Shown here: positions 16,653 through 23,905 of the stretch, piece by piece
How positions within the stretch are numbered: the first letter of the stretch is position 1
Layout of the letters: every line of letters starts with the position of its first letter
Origin: CAZWLY01 sp964634465
GTDB lineage: Bacteria; Desulfobacterota; Desulfarculia; G963662305
Assembly (NCBI GenBank): GCA_964634465.1
Contig: CAZWLY010000023.1
Span: 1-37,785 of the forward strand
Reading direction: 5' to 3'
DNA: 37,785 nt
Notes under the pieces: generated by a model
Databases searched by the model: none
Told to the model about the DNA's origin: nothing
What the model saw: the letters and a program-made list of their open reading frames with translations, nothing else
Program-made: the position numbers and the translations under genes

Positions 16653-18227
16653 ATGGAGTATCTGATCGAAGGAGCGCCGGTCTACACCCTCGACAAAGCC
16701 GGGAGCGTGGCCGAGGCCCTCCTGGTGGAAGACGGACTGGTCAAGCGGCTCGGCCGGCGCTCGGAGCTGGCCGCCGAGCATCCCAACGCCAAGCGGATCG
16801 ACCTGGAGGGCGGGGCCGTGATCCCGGCCTTCAACGACTGTCACTGTCACATCCTCCGGCTGGGGCTCGAACTGGAGCGGCCGGATCTTCGCCACTGCCG
16901 CTCCGTAGCCGAAATCCAGGCCGCCCTGCTGGACTGGGCGGAGAGCAACCCCGACGCCGAGTGGATCGTCGGCCGGAATTACGACCAGAACATCCTGGCC
17001 GAAGGCCGCCACATCACGGCTGACGAACTGGAGGCCGTGGGTCGGGGCAAGCCGGTTTACCTGGGCCACATCAGCCGCCACCTAGGCGTGGCCAGCAACA
17101 AGGCCCTGGAGTTGGCCGGCATCCGAGAGGACACGCCCGATCCGCCCGACGGGATCATCGTCCGCGACGAGACCGGCCGCCCCACGGGCGTGCTGCTCGA
17201 GATGGCGTTGAGCCTGGTGGAAGAGGCCCTGCCCGAACCCAGCGTGACGGAAATGGCCGAGGCCATATTGGCCGCCGGCCGCAAACTGGCCCAACGCGGC
17301 ATCCTGGCCGCCTCGGACGCCTTCAGCGGAGGCTGGTACGACCTCGACAAGGAGCTGCTCGCCTATGCCGAGGCCCTGGAGTTGGGAGCGCCGGTCCGGA
17401 TGACCTTGATGTGCTCCATGGACGCCGTCATGGAGATCGGGTGGACCGATCTGGCGGACGCCGCTCCCCCGGCCAAACATCCCGACCTGCGACTGGGGGC
17501 GATTAAGCTGATGGCCGACGGCGCCCTCACCTCGCGCACCGCCGCCCTGCTGGAAGCTTACGAGGACCAGGATACGAACGGCGTCCTGATCTACCCGGAA
17601 GAGGAGATCGTCGAGCGGATAGTCCGGGCCCATCGCGGCGGGTGGCAGGTGGCCGTCCACGCCATCGGCGACCGGGCGGTCAAGGCCTGTCTGGACGGGT
17701 TCGGCCGGGCCCAGGCCGAAAACCCGCGCCGCGACGCCCGCCATCGGATCGAGCACTGCATGATGGTGAACGAAGAGCTTATCGACCGGATGGCGGAGTT
17801 GGGAATCGTCGCCTGCGCCCAACCCGAGTTCATCTGGGGCCTGTGCCACGCCTACCGCCAGGGATTGGGCCCGAGGGCCGAGAGGCTGATGCCCTATCGC
17901 ACTTGGCAGGAACACGGCGTCCCGCTCTGCTTCGGCTCCGATCAGCCGGTGGTCTCTGGAGACCCCCTCCTCGGCTGGCGGCAGGCGGTGGAGCGCCGGT
18001 GCCGGGACGGCGGCTTTCTGGGACCCGAAGAGGGGCTCGATCCCCTGACCGCGCTGAGATGCTATACCAACGGCGGGGCCTACGCCACCTTCGACGACCG
18101 GATCGGATCGTTGGAACCGGGCAAGCAGGCCAGATTCGTGGTCTTGTCCCGCCGGCCGGAGGACGTTCTCGACCCCGAGATGAGGATTCTGGCCACCAGC
18201 GCCGACCTCCTGGATCAAACTGCTTGA
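16653..18227 (+). CDS. Amidohydrolase, YtcJ type (Amidohydro_3)
   Basis: This is a metal-dependent hydrolase of 524 residues in the amidohydrolase superfamily. An N-terminal beta-sandwich is followed by the TIM barrel with HxH (His64 and His66 in DCHCH), the lysine likely to be carboxylated in IKLMADGAL, His in VHAIGD, His in RIEHCMM and the final Asp in GSDQPV. Relatives include N-substituted formamide deformylase and many uncharacterised YtcJ proteins, so the reaction is hydrolysis of a C-N bond but the substrate is open. The ATG at 16653 has GGGAGGA upstream; a longer in-frame start lacks a site. No signal peptide is seen. It diverges from iclR and probably supplies the same pathway. Confidence 0.9.
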   Translation: MEYLIEGAPVYTLDKAGSVAEALLVEDGLVKRLGRRSELAAEHPNAKRIDLEGGAVIPAFNDCHCHILRLGLELERPDLRHCRSVAEIQAALLDWAESNPDAEWIVGRNYDQNILAEGRHITADELEAVGRGKPVYLGHISRHLGVASNKALELAGIREDTPDPPDGIIVRDETGRPTGVLLEMALSLVEEALPEPSVTEMAEAILAAGRKLAQRGILAASDAFSGGWYDLDKELLAYAEALELGAPVRMTLMCSMDAVMEIGWTDLADAAPPAKHPDLRLGAIKLMADGALTSRTAALLEAYEDQDTNGVLIYPEEEIVERIVRAHRGGWQVAVHAIGDRAVKACLDGFGRAQAENPRRDARHRIEHCMMVNEELIDRMAELGIVACAQPEFIWGLCHAYRQGLGPRAERLMPYRTWQEHGVPLCFGSDQPVVSGDPLLGWRQAVERRCRDGGFLGPEEGLDPLTALRCYTNGGAYATFDDRIGSLEPGKQARFVVLSRRPEDVLDPEMRILATSADLLDQTA

Positions 18228-18384
18228 CGGCGGCGCGCCGCCCAAACAAGCTCCCGTCTAACGGCGCAGCCCCTTGGCCGGCCCGGCCGTTTGGTGTAAG
18301 GAATAGGGGGAAATAACGCCGCCCGGACTCCTTATAAACGGGTCGAGCCGAGGGCGATTTCGATCAGGGCAAGGAGGATAAGGA

Positions 18385-19626
18385 ATGAACTTCGACCAGT
18401 TGCGGATAAACGGCGAACGACTCCGGACCACCCTGGAAGAGATGGCCAAGATAGGGGCCACGCCCGGCGGCGGGGTTCAACGGTTGACCTTGAGTGACGA
18501 GGACAAGCGGGCCCGCGATCTGTTCGTCAGTTGGTTGAAGGAGCTGGACCTGGAGATCACCATCGACTCCATGGGCAACATCTTCGGCCGGCGGCCCGGC
18601 AAGAACAACGACTTGCCGCCGGTGATGAGCGGCTCCCACATCGATTCCCAGCCCAAGGGCGGCCGGTTCGACGGCATCCTGGGGGTGATGGGCGCCCTGG
18701 AGGCGCTGAGGACCATCCACGAAAACGGCATCGAAACCGAGCGGCCGCTGGTCATCGTCGATTGGACCAATGAGGAGGGCTCCCGCTTCCCGCCGGCCAT
18801 GGTCGCCTCGGGAGTCTGGGCCGGAGCGTTGGACCAGGATTGGGCCTACGCCAAGACCGACATCGACGGCAAGAAGTTCGGCGAGGAACTGGAACGGATC
18901 GGTTACAAGGGCCCCGTCGAGTGCCGGAAGTTTCCGGTCCACGCCTACTACGAATACCACATCGAGCAGGGCCCCATCCTGGAGCGGGAAGGAATCACCA
19001 TCGGCGCGCCCAAGGGGATACTCTGCCTACACTGGTACGACGTCCGGGTCGAGGGGACGGCCAACCAGGTCGGTCCGACCCCGATGGAGGGCCGAAACGA
19101 CGCCCTGTGCGCCGTCGCCGAAATGATCCTGGCCGTCAACCGGTTGCCCGACAAGATGGGCGGCAACATGGTGGCCACCGTGGGCGAAATCCACAACCAC
19201 CCCAACTCCCGCAATATCATTCCCGACGGCGTCCACTTCACCGTGGACATCAGAAGCTGGGACGACGAGCTGGCGCTCAAGGCCTGGGACGAAGTGGAAA
19301 GGGAGTTCCAGGAGATCGCCGCCCGGCGGGGTTGCCCCCTGAAGACCGAGGTGACCTGGCGGGTCGAGCATTCACCCTTTGATGAACGGCTGGTCGAGCG
19401 GGTTATGGCCAACGCCGAAAAGCTGGGCTACTCCAGCCTGCGCATGGTTTCCGGGGCCGGCCACGACGCCAGCTATGTCAACCAGTGCGCCCCCACGGCC
19501 ATGATCTTCGTCCCCTCCATCGACGGCCGCAGCCACGTGGAGGTGGAGGAGACCACTTGGGAGGACTGCGAGGCCGGCGGCAACGTCCTGCTCCACTGCC
19601 TGCTCGATTCGGCGATGGAGAAGTAA
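18385..19626 (+). CDS. M20 family N-carbamoyl-L-amino-acid hydrolase / allantoate amidohydrolase-like enzyme
   Basis: This is a binuclear metal hydrolase of 413 residues, of the type that splits N-carbamoyl amino acids, allantoate or N-carbamoyl-beta-alanine. Metal ligands are recognisable: His85 in GSHIDSQP, Asp96 in GGRFDG, Glu131/Glu132 in TNEEGSRF, His193 in YEYHIEQGP, and a C-terminal His in SIDGRSHVEVEE. The segment GAGHDA is also present. In the dimer-domain motif, where relatives usually have HxGxTPM, this protein has QVGPTPM with Gln229 in the His position. That may alter carbamoyl recognition. The start is secured by AAGGAGG. It lies 157 bp after the amidohydrolase; a hydantoinase/carbamoylase-like pair is one reading. 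Confidence 0.88.
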   Translation: MNFDQLRINGERLRTTLEEMAKIGATPGGGVQRLTLSDEDKRARDLFVSWLKELDLEITIDSMGNIFGRRPGKNNDLPPVMSGSHIDSQPKGGRFDGILGVMGALEALRTIHENGIETERPLVIVDWTNEEGSRFPPAMVASGVWAGALDQDWAYAKTDIDGKKFGEELERIGYKGPVECRKFPVHAYYEYHIEQGPILEREGITIGAPKGILCLHWYDVRVEGTANQVGPTPMEGRNDALCAVAEMILAVNRLPDKMGGNMVATVGEIHNHPNSRNIIPDGVHFTVDIRSWDDELALKAWDEVEREFQEIAARRGCPLKTEVTWRVEHSPFDERLVERVMANAEKLGYSSLRMVSGAGHDASYVNQCAPTAMIFVPSIDGRSHVEVEETTWEDCEAGGNVLLHCLLDSAMEK

Positions 19627-19815
19627 CGTCCCGGCGAAACAGGCGTCACGCCTCTCTAAAAGCGGCCTTGTCGGGCGGGAGAGCCGTCGCCGGGCAGGTC
19701 GTCTGCTCATCGAAGCTCGGCCGCCGGCGATGGTTCACCGCCGCCGGCAGCCAAGGTCCGGCGATTGGGGACCGGGTGCTTGGGGGAAGGCCGCTTCGGC
19801 CAGCGGAAGGCGAGT

Positions 19816-19962
19816 CTACTTGCAGCCCCTGCTCTTATCGGAACCGGACCGGTTCTTGGGATCGGGGACCATTCAGGTGCCGACGCCCAGCTTGGGCAGA
19901 ATCCACCGGTTCAGGACGAACCAGGCGGCGATGACGATCGCCACGGTCAATAAAGAATCCAT
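19816..19962 (-). CDS. Small single-helix membrane protein, candidate selenoprotein (in-frame UGA)
   Basis: From the ATG at 19962 (GGAGAGGG ribosome site overlapping the stop of the previous gene), 29 codons encode a short protein. It has one hydrophobic helix (about 4-20), then NRWILPKLGVGT and a TGA at 19873-19875. If the UGA is read as selenocysteine the frame goes on for 18 more residues, ends in RGCK and stops at TAG (19816-19818). A hairpin with a GGUCC apical loop lies 22 bases after the UGA, within the usual distance for a bacterial SECIS element. If not decoded, it is a 29-residue membrane peptide. Co-transcription with the CxxCxxCC protein, 9 bp upstream, suggests a redox or metal role. 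The short gene is well supported; the selenocysteine reading is a hypothesis. Confidence 0.55.
19841..19855 (-). promoter_or_regulatory. SECIS-like hairpin downstream of the in-frame UGA
   Basis: The minus-strand RNA has arms GAACC and GGTTC around the loop GGUCC. The loop begins 22 bases after the UGA and starts with two G followed by U, as bacterial SECIS loops recognised by SelB do. A CCCC/GGGG pairing outside could extend the stem. Random GC-rich hairpins are frequent in this genome, so the assignment is tentative. Confidence 0.45.
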
Positions 19963-19971
19963 TCCCTCTCC

Positions 19972-20289
19972 TTAAAAGATCACCATCGCCTCGGGCCGCC
20001 ATGACTCGGGCCCGTATTTGCGGCGGAAGTACTCCACGTAACCGCAGCTCAAGGGAAGCCAGTAACGCTCGGTCAAGGTCTCCTCGGTCAACTTCAGGCA
20101 GTCCGAGCAGACCTCGAAGCGATGCTCGTAGAGTTTACACCTCTTTGTCGTCACGTCCAAAAAACGGCAGGGGACGTCGGTGTAGATGATCGTCCCGTCC
20201 TCTTCCTCGAGCTTCTCGTAGCAGCACTTGCCGCAGCCCTTGCACAGCGACTCCCATTCCTGCTCGCTCATCGGTTCGGTTCCGGGCAT
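19972..20289 (-). CDS. YkgJ-type CxxCxxCC cysteine cluster protein
   Basis: This is a small protein of 105 residues. It has the C16-x2-C19-x2-C22-C23 motif (CKGCGKCC) of the YkgJ/UPF0153 family, which is thought to bind zinc or iron, and further cysteines at 41, 51, 61, 64 and 82. The exact function of the family is unknown. The start is uncertain: ATG at 20289 is used, and a second ATG at 20271 is possible; neither has a strong ribosome site. It lies 45 bp after the glycosyltransferase gene and directly before the candidate selenoprotein. Confidence 0.85.
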   Translation of the reverse strand: MPGTEPMSEQEWESLCKGCGKCCYEKLEEEDGTIIYTDVPCRFLDVTTKRCKLYEHRFEVCSDCLKLTEETLTERYWLPLSCGYVEYFRRKYGPESWRPEAMVIF

Positions 20290-20334
20290 GGTCAAAATAT
20301 AGACTTGCCGGCGGCTCGGTCAAGGCCCCGGCGG

Positions 20335-21576
20335 TTACTGGCTCAACTCGATCCGCTCGTCGCTGCCGCTCAAGATGCCGATCATCAAGGCCAGATACTC
20401 CCTCAGGTGTCGGGTCAGCAGGAAGTTCTCCCGAACCAACCGCTTGGCCCGGCGGCCCATCTCTTCCAGCAGGTCGCGGTTGTGCAACAGGTAGCGGATC
20501 CTCAAGGCCGCCCCCTCCGGAGTCCGGACCAAGAACCCGGTCTGGTGATTGATGCACTGCAGCCTGATGCCGCCGGTGTCGCCGCCGATGACCGGCCGGC
20601 CCTTCCACATCGCCTCGGTCACGGTCAGCCCGAAGCCCTCCTTGATCGATTTCTGGATGGCGATGTCGGCCGCGCGCTGCAGGGCGTTGATGGTCACGTG
20701 GGCGTCGGGCGGCAAAAGCAAGACGTGGATGTCGTCGTCGCCTTCGGCCGCCTGGAGAACCTCCTGATAGACGACCTGGCCCTCGGGGTCGTCGGTCGCC
20801 CCGCCGCCGGCCAGGACCAGTTGGAGCGGCACCGCCCGCCGGGCCAACTTGTAGGACTCGATGACGCCCAGGGGGTCCTTGAAGCGATCGAAGCGCGATA
20901 TCTGGACCACTATCGGCCGGGCCGGGTCGAGGCCGAAGTCGGAGTAGACGGCCATCGCCTCCTTCGGGTTAAGCTCGCGGTTCTTGTCGCTCAAGGGATC
21001 GATCGACGGCGGAATGAGGTATTGGCGGTGCTCCATCTTTTGGGCGAACTGGGGCAGGGAGAACACCGAGGCGTCGTAGGCCGAGACGAACCGGCGCAGG
21101 TACTTCCAGATGTGGCGGTTGGGTCTGGAGACGTCGATGTGGCACCGCCAGACCCACTTGCCCTTCCGGTTGGGGCAGAAGTGCAGGAGCGGGGCCGGTT
21201 GGGGGTCGTGGATGAAGACCACGTCGGCGTCCTCGAGGATCGGGCGCAGCTTTTCGGCCTGTTCGGCATTGGTCCGTTCGTAGGCCTCGAACATCTTGTC
21301 GGTGGGCTGCACGGCGAAGCCCTGCAGGCCGTTGTGGAAGGTCTTGGTGCACTGGTAGTAGAGGGGCTCGCCGGTAATCACCTCCCACTGGGCGTCGATG
21401 CCCAGGGCCTGCTTGAGCGGGATGAGCTTGTGCAGGATTTCGGCCACCCCGCCGCCCTCCTTGGTGGAGTTGACGTGGACCACCTTCAGCCCCTTTAGCG
21501 GGGCGGCCAGTTGGCGGAGTTGGCCGATGGTGCTCGGGCCGACCACCGCGGCGTATTTTTCCAAGAGATCACTCAA
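20335..21576 (-). CDS. treT: GT4 glycosyltransferase, trehalose synthase (TreT)-like
   Basis: This is a retaining GT-B glycosyltransferase of 413 residues. The N-terminal domain has HVNSTKEGGGVAEIL, as in TreT, the glycosyltransferring trehalose synthase that joins NDP-glucose and glucose. The C-terminal domain carries the E-x7-E nucleotide-sugar motif (Glu313 to Glu321 in KEGFGLTVTE) and SRFDRFKDP. Trehalose or a related glycoside made as a compatible solute is the likely product, but acceptor choice cannot be proved. The start is probably TTG at 21576, with GAGGAA upstream and an 8-bp overlap with the DUF5752-like gene, so the pair is likely co-translated. Confidence 0.85.
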   Translation of the reverse strand: MSDLLEKYAAVVGPSTIGQLRQLAAPLKGLKVVHVNSTKEGGGVAEILHKLIPLKQALGIDAQWEVITGEPLYYQCTKTFHNGLQGFAVQPTDKMFEAYERTNAEQAEKLRPILEDADVVFIHDPQPAPLLHFCPNRKGKWVWRCHIDVSRPNRHIWKYLRRFVSAYDASVFSLPQFAQKMEHRQYLIPPSIDPLSDKNRELNPKEAMAVYSDFGLDPARPIVVQISRFDRFKDPLGVIESYKLARRAVPLQLVLAGGGATDDPEGQVVYQEVLQAAEGDDDIHVLLLPPDAHVTINALQRAADIAIQKSIKEGFGLTVTEAMWKGRPVIGGDTGGIRLQCINHQTGFLVRTPEGAALRIRYLLHNRDLLEEMGRRAKRLVRENFLLTRHLREYLALMIGILSGSDERIELSQ

Positions 21577-22348
21577 AATCGACTTCCTCGAAATAGGCGG
21601 CCATCAGATCGGCCAGTTGGCGGCGAATCTCCTTCAACGAGGAGAAGTAGGGATCGATCAGGAGAAACTGGTGGCTCAGGTCCTCGTAGTCGGTGCCGAA
21701 GCCGGCCAGCCAGGCGGAGAAATCGTCGCTCTTGGTGTCGGTCCGCCGGCGGGCGTCGATGAAGTGATAGAACACCGAGCCGTAGGACAGCCGGGGCATC
21801 AGTCGAGCCAGCTCCACCGGTTCGGCGGCCGCCAGGCCGGTGTCCAGGACCACGATCTGGGACCGGGTGAAGTAGAACTGCTGATCGGCCTGGGCCCAGG
21901 GGACCATCTCGCTCTCGTCCAGCCGATCCTCGACGATCTCTATCAGCTCCAGACGAAGCTCCTCCAGGTCGTCATACTCGGCCGGATCGACCACGGCCAG
22001 GCGCTCGGCCAGGGACTTGTCGTGAAGGCCGTGGAAAGCCCAGGCGGCGAAGTCGTTGTTGTACTCGGGCTCGTCGAACTGGGGTTGGAGGAGCCGGCCC
22101 CAGAAGTGGTGATAGATGCTGCCCCGGTGGACCTGGCTCAAGGCGTCCCTGAACTCCCTGAGGTTCTGGGCCCTGAAACCGGTAGCCATGGCGATCAGGG
22201 CGCAGTCTCGAATCTTGAACGGCTCGGCGGGCCGGCCGGCCTCGACCCGGTTCCGGTCCTCGCCGGCGTCCGGGATCGGGGCCTCGCCGGCGTCCGGGAT
22301 CGGGGCCTCGCCGGCGCCGGCAAAATTCGTGTTCGTCGTGGTCGTCAT
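21569..22348 (-). CDS. DUF5752-like protein, partner of the TreT-like transferase
   Basis: This 259-residue protein has no signal peptide. After a low-complexity N-terminus (two copies of GEAPIPDA) come two similar halves. Each has a hydrophobic-aromatic motif with YHHFWGRLLQP or FYHFIDARRRT and an acidic segment with DFAAWAF or DFSAWLA, so it looks like an internal duplication of a helical domain. I recall proteins of the DUF5752 type next to TreT-like glycosyltransferases in other bacteria; the role is unknown. Overlap with the transferase gene suggests a complex or regulatory partner. The ATG has a GGGGGGAGGAA site. Confidence 0.7.
   Translation of the reverse strand: MTTTTNTNFAGAGEAPIPDAGEAPIPDAGEDRNRVEAGRPAEPFKIRDCALIAMATGFRAQNLREFRDALSQVHRGSIYHHFWGRLLQPQFDEPEYNNDFAAWAFHGLHDKSLAERLAVVDPAEYDDLEELRLELIEIVEDRLDESEMVPWAQADQQFYFTRSQIVVLDTGLAAAEPVELARLMPRLSYGSVFYHFIDARRRTDTKSDDFSAWLAGFGTDYEDLSHQFLLIDPYFSSLKEIRRQLADLMAAYFEEVDFE
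22261..22308 (-). repeat. Two tandem 24-bp repeats in the DUF5752-like gene
   Basis: Two identical 24-bp units (22261-22284 and 22285-22308) and the first 8 bases of a third encode the octapeptide GEAPIPDA twice near the N-terminus. The unit is a multiple of three, so copy-number change would keep the frame. Confidence 0.85.
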
Positions 22349-22465
22349 TTCCTCCCCCCACGGCGGGCGACGTCTTTCCCGCCGCTCGGTTCCGCCTCTC
22401 GCTCACCCGCTCCCGGCCGCCCTATCCACCGAGCAGACCGGGTATTGTTCCGGCGGGACAATCAC

Positions 22466-22494
22466 AGTTTGCGGCCCAACCCGGCCGCTGTCAA
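22466..22494 (-). promoter_or_regulatory. Possible promoter for the DUF5752/TreT genes
   Basis: On the minus strand a perfect TTGACA (22489-22494) is followed after 17 bases by CAAACT, a poor -10 match. It sits in the 177-bp gap between the M48 protease stop and the DUF5752-like start, where a promoter is plausible. Weak support. Confidence 0.3.
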
Positions 22495-22525
22495 ACCGAT
22501 AAACCGCTCTCGAGCCCGGCCCTTC

Positions 22526-23905
22526 CTAGCGCGCCCCGGCCGGCAGCAGGTCCAGCGCCTCGTCCCGGCGCTCGGCGATCTCTTCTCGCTCCTGTTTGGT
22601 CGTCGCTTTTTTCAGGGCCAGGTCGAAGTTTTGCAGGGCCTGGCGGCGGCGGCCGAGCTGGGTGAAGCTCCAGGCCAGGGCGGCGTGGGCCTGGGCCAAC
22701 CGGCCCTGCCGGCCGTAGGCGACGCTCAAGTTGTGGAAGACTTTGGGATCGTCGGGGCAATACTCGGTCAGCTCCTCGTAGATGACCGCCGCTTCCCTGG
22801 ATCGGTCGAGATCGAGATAGAGCTGCCCCAGCCAGAAAAGGATCGGCCCCCGGCCCGGACTCTTGGGCAGGGCCGTTTTAAGGACCGTCACCGCCTGGTC
22901 GAAACGGCCCAAGCGCCTCAGACAGCGGGCGTAAGCGACCACCGGTCCGGCGGCCAGGGGCGCGGCCCGGTACACCTTGGCCAGCCAGGGCAGCGCCTCC
23001 TCGGGCCGGTCGGCGTAAAGCAGCCTCAAGCCCCGGCCGTAATCGGCCTCCAGCCCGCTTAGCTGGTCGAAATAGCTCCAGCGGCCGGCGTCGGCGAAGA
23101 GGAGGGCCCTGAACCACTTGAACTCGGCCGCGCCGACCCGCTCGGGATCGACGGCGTCCGGCGGCACGGTGTTCTTCAAGAAAGCGATCCGGGACAACAG
23201 CCCGGGATGGGTGGACAGATAGGCCGGCGGTTCCTGGCCGTGGAGGCTCTGGACCCGCTCCATCTTCTCCAGAAGGGTGATGATCCCGTTCGGATCGTAG
23301 CCGGCCTTGATCATGATCGAGCTGCCCAGGCGATCGGCGTCCAGCTCCTGCTCCCGCGAGTAGGACAACTGCTTGGTCTGGCCGAGCGCGGCCGAGCCGA
23401 AGACGCCCGCCCCGGCCAGGCTGGGGTTGCCGGTGACCACCCCGGCCACCACCCCGGCCACCACCCCGGCCAGCACGCCCAGGCCGATTCGCTTGGACTC
23501 GGCGATGCGCTGGGAGATGTGGCGGCGCAGCGAATGGGCCAGCTCGTGGCCCATCACCCCGGCCAGCTCGTCGACGTCGGTCATCTGCTCGGCCAGGCCG
23601 GTGGTCAAGACGATCAACCCGCCGGGCGCGGCAAAGGCGTTGAGTTGGTTGTCCTTGACCAGAAAGAAGCGGGTCTCGAAGTGGGCTCCGCCGGCCGCCT
23701 CGATCAAGGCCTGCCCGACCCGGTCGATGTAGTCGTCGAGGACCCGGTCGCCCACCAGTTCCAGTTCGGAGCGGAGGGCGATCAGCGCCTGGCGGCCCAG
23801 CTTCTCCTCTTCGGCCGGGGTCAGCCCTTCGGCGCCGGCGAGCGCCGAGCCGAGGGAGGCGAGGGCCATCAGCCCGGCCAACACCAGGGCCAGGACCCGC
23901 CTCAT
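22526..23905 (-). CDS. M48 family metalloprotease with TPR-like repeats (BepA/YfgC-like)
   Basis: This is a secreted or periplasmic zinc protease of 459 residues. It has a signal peptide (about 1-23, cleavage near ALA), HExxH at 120-124 (GHELAH) and the third ligand Glu187 in EQELDADRLG. Helical repeats in the C-terminal half (about 290-440) resemble TPRs, for example in ILFWLGQLYLDLDRSREA. This architecture matches BepA, which degrades misassembled outer-membrane proteins, so an envelope quality-control role is likely. A hydrophobic Val/Ala/Gly segment (GVVA x3, about 147-158) follows the active site and could contact membrane. Its ATG overlaps the gpmI stop by 4 bp, so it is probably co-transcribed with the housekeeping block. 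Confidence 0.9.
   Translation of the reverse strand: MRRVLALVLAGLMALASLGSALAGAEGLTPAEEEKLGRQALIALRSELELVGDRVLDDYIDRVGQALIEAAGGAHFETRFFLVKDNQLNAFAAPGGLIVLTTGLAEQMTDVDELAGVMGHELAHSLRRHISQRIAESKRIGLGVLAGVVAGVVAGVVTGNPSLAGAGVFGSAALGQTKQLSYSREQELDADRLGSSIMIKAGYDPNGIITLLEKMERVQSLHGQEPPAYLSTHPGLLSRIAFLKNTVPPDAVDPERVGAAEFKWFRALLFADAGRWSYFDQLSGLEADYGRGLRLLYADRPEEALPWLAKVYRAAPLAAGPVVAYARCLRRLGRFDQAVTVLKTALPKSPGRGPILFWLGQLYLDLDRSREAAVIYEELTEYCPDDPKVFHNLSVAYGRQGRLAQAHAALAWSFTQLGRRRQALQNFDLALKKATTKQEREEIAERRDEALDLLPAGAR
23436..23471 (-). repeat. Three tandem 12-bp repeats in the M48 protease gene
   Basis: Three copies of ACCACCCCGGCC (plus-strand reading) encode a Val/Ala/Gly run next to the active-site domain. 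The short in-frame unit could vary in copy number without a frameshift. Confidence 0.8.

Noticed and set aside
18229..18310. GC palindromes (GGCGGCGCGCCGCC and a GGCCGG-type one) after the amidohydrolase gene, considered as a terminator
   Set aside because: No T-run and such GC palindromes are frequent by chance in this composition.
23436..23471. Short tandem repeats considered as CRISPR or minisatellite
   Set aside because: Units are 12 bp without spacers and lie in frame in a protease gene; simple in-frame repeats.
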